This document shows positions 54,716 through 63,344 of a stretch of 64,000 nucleotides of DNA, piece after piece. Source of the stretch: Hymenobacter sp. H14-R3. GTDB taxonomy: Bacteria > Bacteroidota > Bacteroidia > Cytophagales > Hymenobacteraceae. The stretch lies in the NCBI RefSeq assembly GCF_030063445.1, contig NZ_JASITD010000008.1:1-64000 (forward strand), read 5' to 3'. The notes under the pieces were generated by a model, which saw only the letters and a list, made by a program, of their open reading frames with translations, ran no database searches and was not told where the DNA came from. The position numbers and the translations under genes are program-made. How positions within the stretch are numbered: the stretch's first letter is position 1; each line of letters opens with the position of its first letter.

Positions 54716-55687
54716 ATGAAAAGAATATTACCGCTGCTGCTTTCGCTGCTATTCCTCGCCACCGTGCCGGCCCTGGCCCAGCAGCAGGCGCAGTACAGCC
54801 AGTACATGAACAACAATTACCTCCTCAACCCTGGCGCCACGGGCGTGGAGGACTACATTGACGTCAAGTTCAGCTACCGCACGCAGTGGGTGGGGCTGGA
54901 GGGGGCTCCCAAGACGTACTACGCCAGCATCAGCACCTCACTGGGCAAGTGGCGCAGCACGCCCAAGCGCACTATTCACGACCGGCGGCGGCCGTTTCAC
55001 GCGGTGGGTGGCCTCGTGTATAGCGACGTGACCGGGCCCACCAGCCGCACCAGCGCCTACGGCTCGTACGCCTACAACCTGGTGCTGACGCGCGACATCC
55101 GGCTGGCCCTGGGGGCGTCGGTGGGTATGCAGCAGTTTGCCGTCGATGGCGCACAGCTACGCTTCTTCGACCCCACCACGGTGGGGGCAAGCGCCGCCTC
55201 GCGGGTATTCGATGCTTCGGTGGGCCTGTGGCTGTACAGCGACAATTTCTACGTGGGGGTGTCGGGGGCGCAGCTACTGGGCAACAAGCTCGACTTTTCG
55301 TACGGGCCCGGGCAGCTGGGCGTGGGCGCGCCCGGCAACAGGCTGGCGCGCCACTACTTTGCCACGGCCGGGGTGCGCGTGCCGCTCAGCGAAGACTGGT
55401 CAGTGGTACCGTCGGTGCTGCTGAAGGCCGTGAGCCCGGCCCCGCTCTCGCTCGACGTCAACGCCAAGCTCAAGTACCGCGACCTGCTGTGGTTCGGGGC
55501 CTCGTGGCGCGCCTTCGACGCGGTGGTGGCCATGGCGGGCGTCAGCTACGAGCAGTTCACGCTGGGCTACTCCTACGATGCGGGCCTCTCAGAGCTGGCC
55601 GGCTACCACGGCGGCAGCCACGAAGTGCTGCTGGGCCTGCGCCTCAAGAAAAAAGCGCAGGTAGTCTGCACCAATCGGTTCTGGTAG
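54716..55687 (+). CDS. PorP/SprF-family type IX secretion membrane protein
   Basis: 323-aa outer-membrane beta-barrel protein. The signal MKRILPLLLSLLFLATVPAL ends near ALAQ. The family start AQYSQYMNNNYLLNPGATGV follows, then FSYRTQWVGLEGAPKTYYAS and alternating beta strands to the end, including YEQFTLGYSYDAG and GGSHEVLLGLRL. SprF-like proteins are encoded next to giant secreted proteins (SprB-SprF in Flavobacterium johnsoniae) and help to export or anchor them. Here the partner is the preceding repeat protein, 153 bases upstream. Confidence 0.93.
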   Translation: MKRILPLLLSLLFLATVPALAQQQAQYSQYMNNNYLLNPGATGVEDYIDVKFSYRTQWVGLEGAPKTYYASISTSLGKWRSTPKRTIHDRRRPFHAVGGLVYSDVTGPTSRTSAYGSYAYNLVLTRDIRLALGASVGMQQFAVDGAQLRFFDPTTVGASAASRVFDASVGLWLYSDNFYVGVSGAQLLGNKLDFSYGPGQLGVGAPGNRLARHYFATAGVRVPLSEDWSVVPSVLLKAVSPAPLSLDVNAKLKYRDLLWFGASWRAFDAVVAMAGVSYEQFTLGYSYDAGLSELAGYHGGSHEVLLGLRLKKKAQVVCTNRFW

Positions 55688-55804
55688 CATTGTCCAATTA
55701 GCAATCCGCGAATTACTACATAATGCTGTTCAATAGGTATGCGGGTGGCCAGCTGGCTTTACCCGATTCCTTAATCAGCTACTTTACCAAGGTTTAGAAA
55801 AAAC

Positions 55805-55839
55805 AAAAAAATCCCCTCCGCACCGAGGGGATTTTTTTT
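55805..55839. terminator. Bidirectional intrinsic terminator
   Basis: AAAAAAATCCCCTC and GAGGGGATTTTTTTT pair around CGCACC. It serves the PorP/SprF-like gene on the plus strand and the 95-aa gene (stop at 55887) on the minus strand. Confidence 0.9.
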
Positions 55840-55886
55840 GCTTAGCAGCTATTCGGCAACCCGAAAATGGCTGTTGTTACCAGGCT

Positions 55887-56174
55887 TTATAGCTTGGTGC
55901 GGCCGGGCTTGCTTTTTGGCGAACCGTCTTTCTTACGGCCAAAAGGAGCGTCGGCATCCGTAACGGTTGCGGCGCGGGGAGCCTGGGCCTTGCGCACCTT
56001 CGCTACCGGCGTATAGCCGGGGCTTAGCAGCGCTTCCGTCTCTTCTACAGCACTTTGCAGGTTTTGTAGCAGGGTAGAAACTTTGCGCAGCGCCCGCTTT
56101 ACCTCGCCTTTGAGGGCGTCGGCTTGCTGGGCGCTGTCGAGTACTTGCTGAAGTTGGATGAGGTCGATGGCCAT
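55887..56174 (-). CDS. Small soluble protein with coiled coil, unknown function
   Basis: 95 aa from ATG 56174. The first 50 residues (MAIDLIQLQQVLDSAQQADA; VKRALRKVSTLLQNLQSAVE) form an amphipathic, coiled-coil-like helix. The rest is basic and rich in Lys, Pro and Ser (FGRKKDGSPKSKPGRTKL), perhaps binding nucleic acid. No family is recognised. The in-frame start at 56210 would add a hydrophobic leader that does not fit. The terminator that ends it is shared with the PorP/SprF-like gene. Confidence 0.7.
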   Translation of the reverse strand: MAIDLIQLQQVLDSAQQADALKGEVKRALRKVSTLLQNLQSAVEETEALLSPGYTPVAKVRKAQAPRAATVTDADAPFGRKKDGSPKSKPGRTKL

Positions 56175-56742
56175 TATTAAGAGAAGAAAAAAAGAGTATT
56201 GGTAAGACAAATAAACGGCTTAATTCCATTAGCAGCCAATCAATCATTTTTATTAATTGGTAATTACCCGCATTGGCTTCGTAGCCAGGCCCACAAGCAT
56301 GCCGTTTTCTATTCCTTATTCCAATCAATTATTGGCCAGTTAAGTAGCATGCTGTTAGTTTTAGCCGCCAGCTGATAGTACCGGCTTTAAAGGACCCATT
56401 ATTTTGACTAACAAAGGGTTGCGAAAAGATAATGTCCATTTGATTTCGCCCAGCTGCGCAATGTCGAATAATAAAAGCAGGCGTAGCAAATGCCTTTGTG
56501 CCTCTCCCCTGCCCACCACCGCCCCACGCATCCCAAAGTGGCCGCCTTTACAAAGCCGCCCAATAACCCCAACTCACTTAATCCCCGTTCGGCTAGCCTC
56601 TAAGCACAAAGCCTCCCTTTCCCAGCTTTGCAGGCCGGGAAAGGGAGGCTTTGTTTAACTACTTATAAATCAATATTTTATATAAACAACGAGCGGCAAC
56701 CAAGCGCCGCCGCCAGGCCCTGAGGCGCCCGGCGGCGGGTAG
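56175..56742. other. Intergenic region upstream of the parC 3' end
   Basis: AT-rich and without a convincing gene. An 84-codon plus-strand frame (56404-56658) runs into a hairpin and has no protein-like pattern. The hairpin at 56607-56653 is the only clear structure. Confidence 0.5.
56607..56653. terminator. Hairpin downstream of parC
   Basis: CAAAGCCTCCCTTTCCC (56607-56623) pairs exactly with GGGAAAGGGAGGCTTTG (56637-56653). It is followed by TTT on the plus strand, with only a weak tail on the minus strand. It lies 90 bases beyond the parC stop. Confidence 0.65.
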
Positions 56743-59700
56743 CTAAAACAGCGGCAGCTGGGCTTTGGGCCGCCGCAACAGCGCCTGCGACTGCGCCACT
56801 TCCTCGTCGGTAACTTTTACGTCGGCGGGAGGCAGGGTTTCGGCCGGCTCGGGAGCTTCGGCATCGCCTTCGGGCTTGGGGGTGCCGCGGCGCTTGGCTT
56901 CGCGGCGCACGGGCTCGGGGCCTTCGTCGGTGAGCAGAGCCAGGCCGTGGATTTTGAAGTAGTTAAGCTTGTTACCCATTGCCTTCCAGCCCTTTACCTC
57001 GATGAACTGGTCGAGGCGCAGCTTTTCCTTTTCCTTATCGGCTTTTTTGTCGCGTTGCAGCGTTACTTCTACCTCCGGCTCGGCAAAGGTGGTAGCAGCC
57101 AATAACTTAGAGCCCTTGCTTTCCGAAATGAACAGGAAGCGCTTTTCCATCGTCGTGGTTTCGATGTGGAACCGCTTGACGTAGTGCAGCTTAGACTCGC
57201 CATCGAGGTAGGCGGCGCTCACCACGGTATCGGGCTCCAGCTTGCGCAGCAGCACGATGTTGGGCACGTCGAAATGCGTGGCGGGCGAGGGCGGCGTGAG
57301 CTCATACGAGCCGTCGCGGTACACTACCAGCACCACGTGCTCGGTATCGAATGCGCCCAGGTAGCGGCCGTGGCCGGCGTGGTTGAGCTTGCCCACCACG
57401 CTGTCGAAAAACACTTCGCGGCCACCCAAAGTGCTGTCGCCCACCGACTTCTGGGTTATCTTCTTAATCAGCTGCTTGGTCACGATGTTGCCCATCGAGC
57501 CCTTGCCCTTAATGGCCAGTTCGGCAAAGTCAAACTCAAACTGCTTGACGCGCGCCGGGGCTTTATCGGCGAGCTGGATGGTCACCGTCTCGCTTTCCGA
57601 GTTGGGATTGGCCGTGAGGTACAGCGTTTTGGTGCCCTTGGTGCCCTTTGTGAGGTCGTACACCTTGTCGCGCGTGATGCCCGACACCAGGAAGCGCTTG
57701 GCAAAGCTGATGCCGCTCGCGCCGTCCACGTACACCATGTTGTACACCAGCCGGTCGTCGTTCTTGTTGTACACGCCGACTTGCAGAATGTCCTTGCCCA
57801 CGAAGGTTTTCTCGGCAATGCGCGTCACCACAAACGTGCCATCGCGCCGAATGGCGATGATGTCGTCCAGGTCCGAGCAGTCGCACACAAACTCGTCTTT
57901 CTTCAGGCCGTAGCCCACGAAGCCGTCCTGGCGATTCACGTAAAGCTTTTGGTTGGCCACCGCAACCTTCTGAGCCGTCACGATATCGAAGGTACGCAGC
58001 TGCGTTTTGCGCTCGCGGGTGGTCCCGTATTTTTTCAGCAGGTTTTCGAAGTAGGCCACCGCGTAGCGCGTGAGGTGCGCCAGGTGGTCAGCCACTTCGG
58101 CCAGCTCCACGTCGAGCTTCTGAATGTACTCCTCGGCCTTGAAGCCATCATATTTCGAGATGCGCTTGATGCGGATTTCGGTGAGGCGCGTCACGTCGTC
58201 CTCACTGATGGGGCGGCGCAGCACCAAGCGTACATCGTTGGTTTTCAGGCGCTCGCCTTCTACGCGCACAAATTTCTTGAGGCCCGCGTCGATGGTTTCC
58301 AGAATCTGCTCCCAGGTTTCGCACTCCTCAATTTTGCGGTAGATGCGGTTCTCGATAAAAATCTTTTCCAGCGAGGCCGAGTGCCACTTCTCTTGCAGCT
58401 CCCGCTGCCTGATTTCGAGCTCGCGCTCCAGCAGGCGGGCGGTTTTGCCGGTGCTCAGGCGCAGCATGTCCTCCACACCCACGAAGCGCGGCTTGTCGTC
58501 AATAATGACGCAGGTGTTGGGCGAAATCGAGATTTCGCAGTCCGTGAAGGCGTAGAGCGCGTCGATGGTGAGGTCGGGGCTGATGCCGGGCGGCAGCTGC
58601 ACCTGAATCTCGACCTCGGCGGCGGTGTTGTCCACCACCTTCTTAATCTTGATTTTGTTGGCTTCGCTGGCCTTCACAATGCTCTCCATCAGCGCCGTAG
58701 TGGTGGTACCGTACGGAATATCGCGGATGATGAGCAGCGTCTTATCAATCTTCTCGATGGTGGCCCGCAGCCGGATTTTGCCGCCCCGCTGCCCGTTCTG
58801 GTAGTTGCTGATGTCGGCCAGGCCGCCGGTCGGGAAGTCGGGAAACAGCTGAAAATCACGTCCTTTCAGCACCGCAATGCTGGCCTGGCACAGCTCGCGG
58901 AAGTTGTGGGGCATAATCTTGGTGCTCAGGCCCACGGCAATGCCTTCCACGCCTTGCGCCAGCAGCAGCGGGAACTTCACGGGCAGCGTAGTGGGCTCGC
59001 GCTTGCGGCCGTCGTAGCTCATCTGCCAGTCGGTGATGTCGGGGTTGAACACCACTTCGAGGGCAAACTTGCTGAGGCGGGCCTCGATGTAGCGCGGCGC
59101 GGCGGCCGAGTCGCCGGTGGCCACGTTGCCCCAGTTGCCCTGGGTTTCAATCAGCAAATCCTTCTGGCCCAGGTTCACCATGGCGTCGCCGATGCTGGCG
59201 TCGCCGTGGGGGTGGTACTGCATGGTTTGCCCAATCACGTTGGCCACCTTGTTGAAGCGGCCATCGTCCATCTCGTTCATCGCGTGCAAGATGCGGCGCT
59301 GCACGGGCTTGAGGCCGTCTTCCACGGCGGGCACGGCGCGTTCCAGAATCACGTAGCTGGCGTAGTCCAGAAACCAGTTCTGGTACATGCCGCGCACGTT
59401 GTTCACGTCGTGAATCACCTCGCCGGGGGCAAATTTGGCTTCTTCCTCTACCGTTGCTGCCATTTCCTCTTCGGCCGCTTCGCCGGGCGAGTTGGGCTCG
59501 GCTTCATCAGCCACCACTGCGGCGGCGGCGGCCTGCTCGCTGGTTTCCCCAGGCAGCGAGTGCGTTGCGTCGGCGGCCGGGGTTGCATCGGCCGCGCCCA
59601 GGCCCGGGCGGGCGGCACTCAGGTCAAAATCCAGCGAATCACCCGGTGTCAGGTAGTCAGGTTTGGGGTCGTCGAAGGAAGGAGTATCAGAAATAGCCAC
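56743..59700 (-). CDS. parC: DNA topoisomerase IV subunit A
   Basis: 985 aa from GTG 59700. The DNA-breaking core begins NVRGMYQNWFLDYASYVILE (about residue 101). The QYHPHGDASIGDAMV block follows, and the active-site Tyr is Y204 in SAAAPRYIEAR. A coiled-coil segment and a C-terminal blade region come next (GKGSMGNIVTKQLIKKI). Before the core lies an extra acidic, Ala/Glu-rich tail of about 100 residues, and another lies at the C-terminus. The in-frame ATG at 59766 is rejected because an exact promoter box (59740-59733) lies between it and the core. parE is 1.5 kb upstream on the same strand, which favours topoisomerase IV over gyrase. Confidence 0.88.
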   Translation of the reverse strand: MAISDTPSFDDPKPDYLTPGDSLDFDLSAARPGLGAADATPAADATHSLPGETSEQAAAAAVVADEAEPNSPGEAAEEEMAATVEEEAKFAPGEVIHDVNNVRGMYQNWFLDYASYVILERAVPAVEDGLKPVQRRILHAMNEMDDGRFNKVANVIGQTMQYHPHGDASIGDAMVNLGQKDLLIETQGNWGNVATGDSAAAPRYIEARLSKFALEVVFNPDITDWQMSYDGRKREPTTLPVKFPLLLAQGVEGIAVGLSTKIMPHNFRELCQASIAVLKGRDFQLFPDFPTGGLADISNYQNGQRGGKIRLRATIEKIDKTLLIIRDIPYGTTTTALMESIVKASEANKIKIKKVVDNTAAEVEIQVQLPPGISPDLTIDALYAFTDCEISISPNTCVIIDDKPRFVGVEDMLRLSTGKTARLLERELEIRQRELQEKWHSASLEKIFIENRIYRKIEECETWEQILETIDAGLKKFVRVEGERLKTNDVRLVLRRPISEDDVTRLTEIRIKRISKYDGFKAEEYIQKLDVELAEVADHLAHLTRYAVAYFENLLKKYGTTRERKTQLRTFDIVTAQKVAVANQKLYVNRQDGFVGYGLKKDEFVCDCSDLDDIIAIRRDGTFVVTRIAEKTFVGKDILQVGVYNKNDDRLVYNMVYVDGASGISFAKRFLVSGITRDKVYDLTKGTKGTKTLYLTANPNSESETVTIQLADKAPARVKQFEFDFAELAIKGKGSMGNIVTKQLIKKITQKSVGDSTLGGREVFFDSVVGKLNHAGHGRYLGAFDTEHVVLVVYRDGSYELTPPSPATHFDVPNIVLLRKLEPDTVVSAAYLDGESKLHYVKRFHIETTTMEKRFLFISESKGSKLLAATTFAEPEVEVTLQRDKKADKEKEKLRLDQFIEVKGWKAMGNKLNYFKIHGLALLTDEGPEPVRREAKRRGTPKPEGDAEAPEPAETLPPADVKVTDEEVAQSQALLRRPKAQLPLF

Positions 59701-59732
59701 AGAAAAGAATCTTAAAACCGGCGAATTGCCGT

Positions 59733-59740
59733 CAAAAGTA
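59733..59740 (-). promoter_or_regulatory. -7 promoter box for parC
   Basis: On the minus strand it reads TACTTTTG, an exact TAnnTTTG. Transcription would start near 59726, about 25 bases before GTG 59700, which supports that start. A TTTG lies upstream, but at 15 bases. Confidence 0.55.
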
Positions 59741-60089
59741 CCGTAAAAATTGGGGCAAAGCACCATTTCTGCAAGCTTTGTGCACGGCCAAAAGTTCCCA
59801 GCGTTTTTAGCCAGCAGCCCCGCCGACCTGGCTAATTTCATTAGCCTGTAAGGTTAAGCTGCTGCTACCCTAGTTGTCTGCCAGGCTAAGGCCTTTGGTA
59901 ATTTATGCCGGATGCGGCCACTGCGCCCCACTAGATTAACTCAGTCGATACCGGAATTGAGCGAGGAATAATAACCACTCGGCTAGTTTGTGGTGCTTGG
60001 CTGTTGCGCCTGCCTCCTGCTCGCCCATATCTTGCGGCGTATTAGGCAGCAGCTGATAATTAGTATATCATGCCCAACGCTATGCCGTT

Positions 60090-60545
60090 TTGCCCCCGAA
60101 AAACCTGCCTACTTTGCGCATTCGCTTTCTCCGCTACAGTTGGGCTTTGCCCTTCGTAGCCATTCTACTGTGGGCCAATTGGGAAGCACCTGAGATGCAC
60201 CACTTCGTGCGGCCCGTTGAAATGACGGTTTGGCAATTGGCCCCGCTGGCCGGCCCGGCTGCGGCCCAGGCACTGGCTATCCAGCTGGCCACCGAGCCGG
60301 GCGTATCGGCCTGTTCCGTGAGCCCCCGCACCAATTGCGTGGCCTTTGTCTACCACCCCGGCGAGGCTTCCCTGCCAGCCCTTTACCAGGCTGTGGGCCG
60401 CCACGGGGCCCGCGTAATAACCAACCCGCCCGCCCCGGCGGCGGCCCCCGCCGTGCGCCAGTGCCCGGTGCCGGCCGGCTACATCGCCTTGCTGGACCAG
60501 GTTCGGTTTACGCTCAATCTGCGCCGGTTTTTTGTATCGGCTTAG
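60090..60545 (+). CDS. Small membrane-anchored protein with an HMA-like domain
   Basis: Up to 151 aa. The start is uncertain (TTG 60090 or TTG 60114; no ATG before residue 36). A hydrophobic anchor lies at about 17-30 (WALPFVAILLWANW). Residues 45-110 have the beta-alpha-beta pattern of heavy-metal-associated domains (IQLATEPGVSACSVSPRTNC, VAFVYHPGEASLPALYQAVG), but without the CxxC metal motif. The C-terminal 40 residues are Pro/Ala-rich. A truncated-haemoglobin lipoprotein gene follows 124 bases later on the same strand. Metal binding is doubtful. Confidence 0.6.
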   Translation: MPPKNLPTLRIRFLRYSWALPFVAILLWANWEAPEMHHFVRPVEMTVWQLAPLAGPAAAQALAIQLATEPGVSACSVSPRTNCVAFVYHPGEASLPALYQAVGRHGARVITNPPAPAAAPAVRQCPVPAGYIALLDQVRFTLNLRRFFVSA

Positions 60546-60668
60546 CGCTGGCTAGCCGCACTACCACCCATCTATCAGCCAGGGACATTTCCACTACCGG
60601 CCGGGCCGGGCTGGCCGGTAGTGGCCACGTCCTGCTTTTTTACCCCCTTTCCCCCTTCACCTTTTTTT

Positions 60669-61178
60669 ATGTTCAAACCTCAACTCCCTGTTGCCAGCGC
60701 TTTCGTGCTGGGCCTTGCTTTGCTCACCACAGCCTGCGGCTCAAAAGACTCCGCCGCGCCAACTTCCCTCTACGACCGCATGGGCGGCAAAACCGGCATC
60801 GAAAGCGTGACCGACCAGCTGGTGGCCAACGTAGGGGCCGAAGCCGGTCAGGCGTCTTCGGTTATGGTGCGCTCGCACAAGCCAATGCTCGATGCCATTG
60901 GCAGCCAGAACGGGCAGCCAGCCACCGACCCCACCCGCTTGCAGCGCCTGCGCAACAACGTGGTAGACCAGTTTACGGATATTACCGGCGGCCCCATCAA
61001 GTACAAGGGCCAATCGATGCTGGTAGCCCATACCAACATGAAGGTAACCAATGCTGAGTACAATGCCTGGCGCGCATTACTAGATAACTCATTGGCTACC
61101 AATAAGATTGGGGCTACTGAGAAAAAGGAATTTGCGATTCTGGTTGACGCCATGAGAAACGACGTGGTGAACCACTAG
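60669..61178 (+). CDS. Truncated haemoglobin-like lipoprotein (group 1)
   Basis: 169 aa. A lipoprotein signal ends LALLTTAC with lipid cysteine C23, so the globin is anchored in a membrane and faces the periplasm or outside. The globin part starts SLYDRMGGKTGIESVTDQLV, and the later block ITGGPIKYKGQSMLVAHTNM holds the expected proximal haem ligand H121. The pattern matches group 1 truncated haemoglobins. Cytoplasmic forms bind O2 or NO, and an exported lipid-linked form is unusual. The start at 60669 gives the clean signal, and the upstream start at 60621 does not. It shares its terminator with parE. Confidence 0.8.
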   Translation: MFKPQLPVASAFVLGLALLTTACGSKDSAAPTSLYDRMGGKTGIESVTDQLVANVGAEAGQASSVMVRSHKPMLDAIGSQNGQPATDPTRLQRLRNNVVDQFTDITGGPIKYKGQSMLVAHTNMKVTNAEYNAWRALLDNSLATNKIGATEKKEFAILVDAMRNDVVNH

Positions 61179-61191
61179 CCGGATATTAACC

Positions 61192-61235
61192 AAACAAAAG
61201 ACCCGGCTGAACTAGCTCAGCCGGGTCTTTTGTTT
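61192..61235. terminator. Bidirectional intrinsic terminator
   Basis: AAACAAAAGACCCGGCTGA pairs exactly with TCAGCCGGGTCTTTTGTTT around ACTAGC. It serves the globin gene (plus) and parE (minus, stop at 61245). Confidence 0.93.
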
Positions 61236-61244
61236 ACTCGTCGA

Positions 61245-63155
61245 CTACGCCAAGGCAATCTCGGGTACCGGCAGCACGTCGCTGGTCACCAGGTCTTTTT
61301 CCAGGCGCAGGTTATCAATGATAAACTCCTGGCGGGCGGGCGTATTCTTACCCATGTAATAGGCCAGCACCTGCTGAATGCTGCGGTCCGATTGCAGAAT
61401 GACCGGCTCCAGCTTGATGTTTTCGCCGATGAACTTGCCAAACTCGTCGGGCGAGATTTCGCCCAGGCCCTTAAAGCGCGTCACCTCGGGGTTGCGGCCC
61501 AGTTTGCGCATGGCGTCCTGCTTTTCGCTCTCGTTGTAGCAGTAAATGGTTTCCTTCTTGTTGCGCACCCGAAACAGCGGCGTTTCCAGGATGTACACGT
61601 GGCCGTTGCGCACTAGGTCGGGGAAAAACTGGAGGAAGAACGTGAGCAGCAGCAGCCGAATGTGCATGCCGTCCACGTCGGCGTCGGTGGCCACTACCAC
61701 GCGGTTGTAGCGCAGGCCTTCGAGGCCTTCCTCAATGTTGAGCGCGTGCTGAAGCAGGTTAAACTCCTCGTTCTCGTACACAATCTTCTTCTTGAGGCCG
61801 AAGCAGTTGAGTGGCTTGCCGCGCAGGCTAAACACGGCTTCCAGCTCCACGTTGCGGCTCTTGGTGATGCTGCCGCTGGCCGAGTCGCCCTCCGTGATGA
61901 AGAGCGTGGTGAGGGGCTCCTTTTCGGCCCCGTCCTTGGCATTTTCGCCCAGGTGGAAGCGGCAATCCCGTAGTTTACGATTGTGCAGGTTGGCCTTTTT
62001 GGCGCGCTGGTTGGCCAGCTTTTTCACGCCGGCCATGTCCTTGCGCTCCCGCTCGCTCTGCATAATGCGCTTGAGCAGACCCTCGGCCACCAAAGGGTTC
62101 TTGTGCAGATAGTTATCGAGGTTTTCCTTGACAAAATCGAGGATGAAGCCGCGCACCGTGGGGCCGTCGGGGCCCATGTTGATGCTACCCAGCTTGGTCT
62201 TGGTCTGGCTCTCAAACACGGGCTCCTGCACCCGGATGGAAATGGCCCCGATGATGGAGCCCCGGATGTCGGCCGCGTCAAATTCCTTCTTATAAAATTC
62301 GCGCACGGTCTTCACCACGGCTTCGCGGAACGCGGCTAAGTGCGTGCCACCCTGCGTGGTATACTGGCCGTTCACAAACGAATAGTACTCCTCACCGTAG
62401 TCGTTGCCGTGGGTGAGGGCAATTTCGATGTCCTCGCCCTTCAGCTGAATAATGGGGTAGCGCAGGCTGTCGGGGTCGGTTTTATGCTCCAGCAGGTCAC
62501 GTAAGCCGTTATCTGACACGAACTTCTGGCCGTTGAAGTAGATGGCCAGGCCAGCGTTGAGGTAGCAGTAGTAGCGAATCTGGTTTTCGAGGTACTCCGG
62601 GATGAAGCGGTAATTCTTGAAAATGGTCTCGTCGGGCTGGAAGGTGATGAGCGTGCCGTTGCGCTGGCTGGTTTTGGTGGGGGCCGGGTCATTCACCAGC
62701 TGCCCCTGCGAAAACTCCGCCGCCTTCATGGTGCCCTCGCGCACGCTCTGCACTACAAAGCTGCTGCTGAGGGCATTAACGGCCTTGGTACCCACGCCGT
62801 TGAGACCCACCGACTTCTGAAAAACCTTGCTGTCGTACTTGCCGCCGGTGTTGATTTTGCTCACCACGTCCACCACTTTGCCCAGCGGAATACCCCGGCC
62901 GTAGTCACGCACCTGCACCCGGCTCTCCGAAATCTTGATTTCGATGGTGCGGCCGTAGCCCATCACGTGCTCATCTATACAGTTGTCAATCACCTCTTTA
63001 ACGAGCACATAGATGCCGTCGTCGTAGGCCGAGCCGTCGCCCAGCTTACCGATGTACATACCCGGCCGCAGGCGAATGTGCTCGCGCCAGTCGAGCGAGC
63101 GAATACTGTCTTCGTTGTAATTATGGGCGGGGGCGGCAGGTTGGGTAGCACTCAT
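61245..63155 (-). CDS. parE: DNA topoisomerase IV subunit B
   Basis: 636-aa ATPase subunit. The GHKL ATP-binding domain has [36 protein letters not shown] and the GRGIPLGKV and [14 protein letters not shown] loops. The transducer region follows. The Toprim domain has [13 protein letters not shown] and [20 protein letters not shown], and the C-terminal part ends with [16 protein letters not shown]. It lacks the extra insert of gyrase B and its length fits ParE. It is transcribed towards parC, but two opposite-strand genes lie between them. Confidence 0.92.
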   Translation of the reverse strand: MSATQPAAPAHNYNEDSIRSLDWREHIRLRPGMYIGKLGDGSAYDDGIYVLVKEVIDNCIDEHVMGYGRTIEIKISESRVQVRDYGRGIPLGKVVDVVSKINTGGKYDSKVFQKSVGLNGVGTKAVNALSSSFVVQSVREGTMKAAEFSQGQLVNDPAPTKTSQRNGTLITFQPDETIFKNYRFIPEYLENQIRYYCYLNAGLAIYFNGQKFVSDNGLRDLLEHKTDPDSLRYPIIQLKGEDIEIALTHGNDYGEEYYSFVNGQYTTQGGTHLAAFREAVVKTVREFYKKEFDAADIRGSIIGAISIRVQEPVFESQTKTKLGSINMGPDGPTVRGFILDFVKENLDNYLHKNPLVAEGLLKRIMQSERERKDMAGVKKLANQRAKKANLHNRKLRDCRFHLGENAKDGAEKEPLTTLFITEGDSASGSITKSRNVELEAVFSLRGKPLNCFGLKKKIVYENEEFNLLQHALNIEEGLEGLRYNRVVVATDADVDGMHIRLLLLTFFLQFFPDLVRNGHVYILETPLFRVRNKKETIYCYNESEKQDAMRKLGRNPEVTRFKGLGEISPDEFGKFIGENIKLEPVILQSDRSIQQVLAYYMGKNTPARQEFIIDNLRLEKDLVTSDVLPVPEIALA

Positions 63156-63344
63156 ATGATTAGTTTCCGTAGAAGGCGCATTAAGCCAGTAAAATAACGG
63201 CAGAAATAGCGTCGGGTCACTATCGGCCCGCCAGCTAGCTTAGCTTTTTTCGCCAACTTTATTAGCTAACAGCCACTCCCCAACCGGGGTTCAGCGCGCC
63301 GGCTCAACTCCCATTCCCTGCTTCATTCTCCCCAACTCTACCCA

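Noticed and set aside
57166-59715. 849-codon plus-strand open frame opposite parC
   Set aside because: It is exactly antisense to a well-conserved topoisomerase gene, is rich in His, Val, Ala and Gly, and has no domain pattern. Such frames are common in GC-rich DNA.
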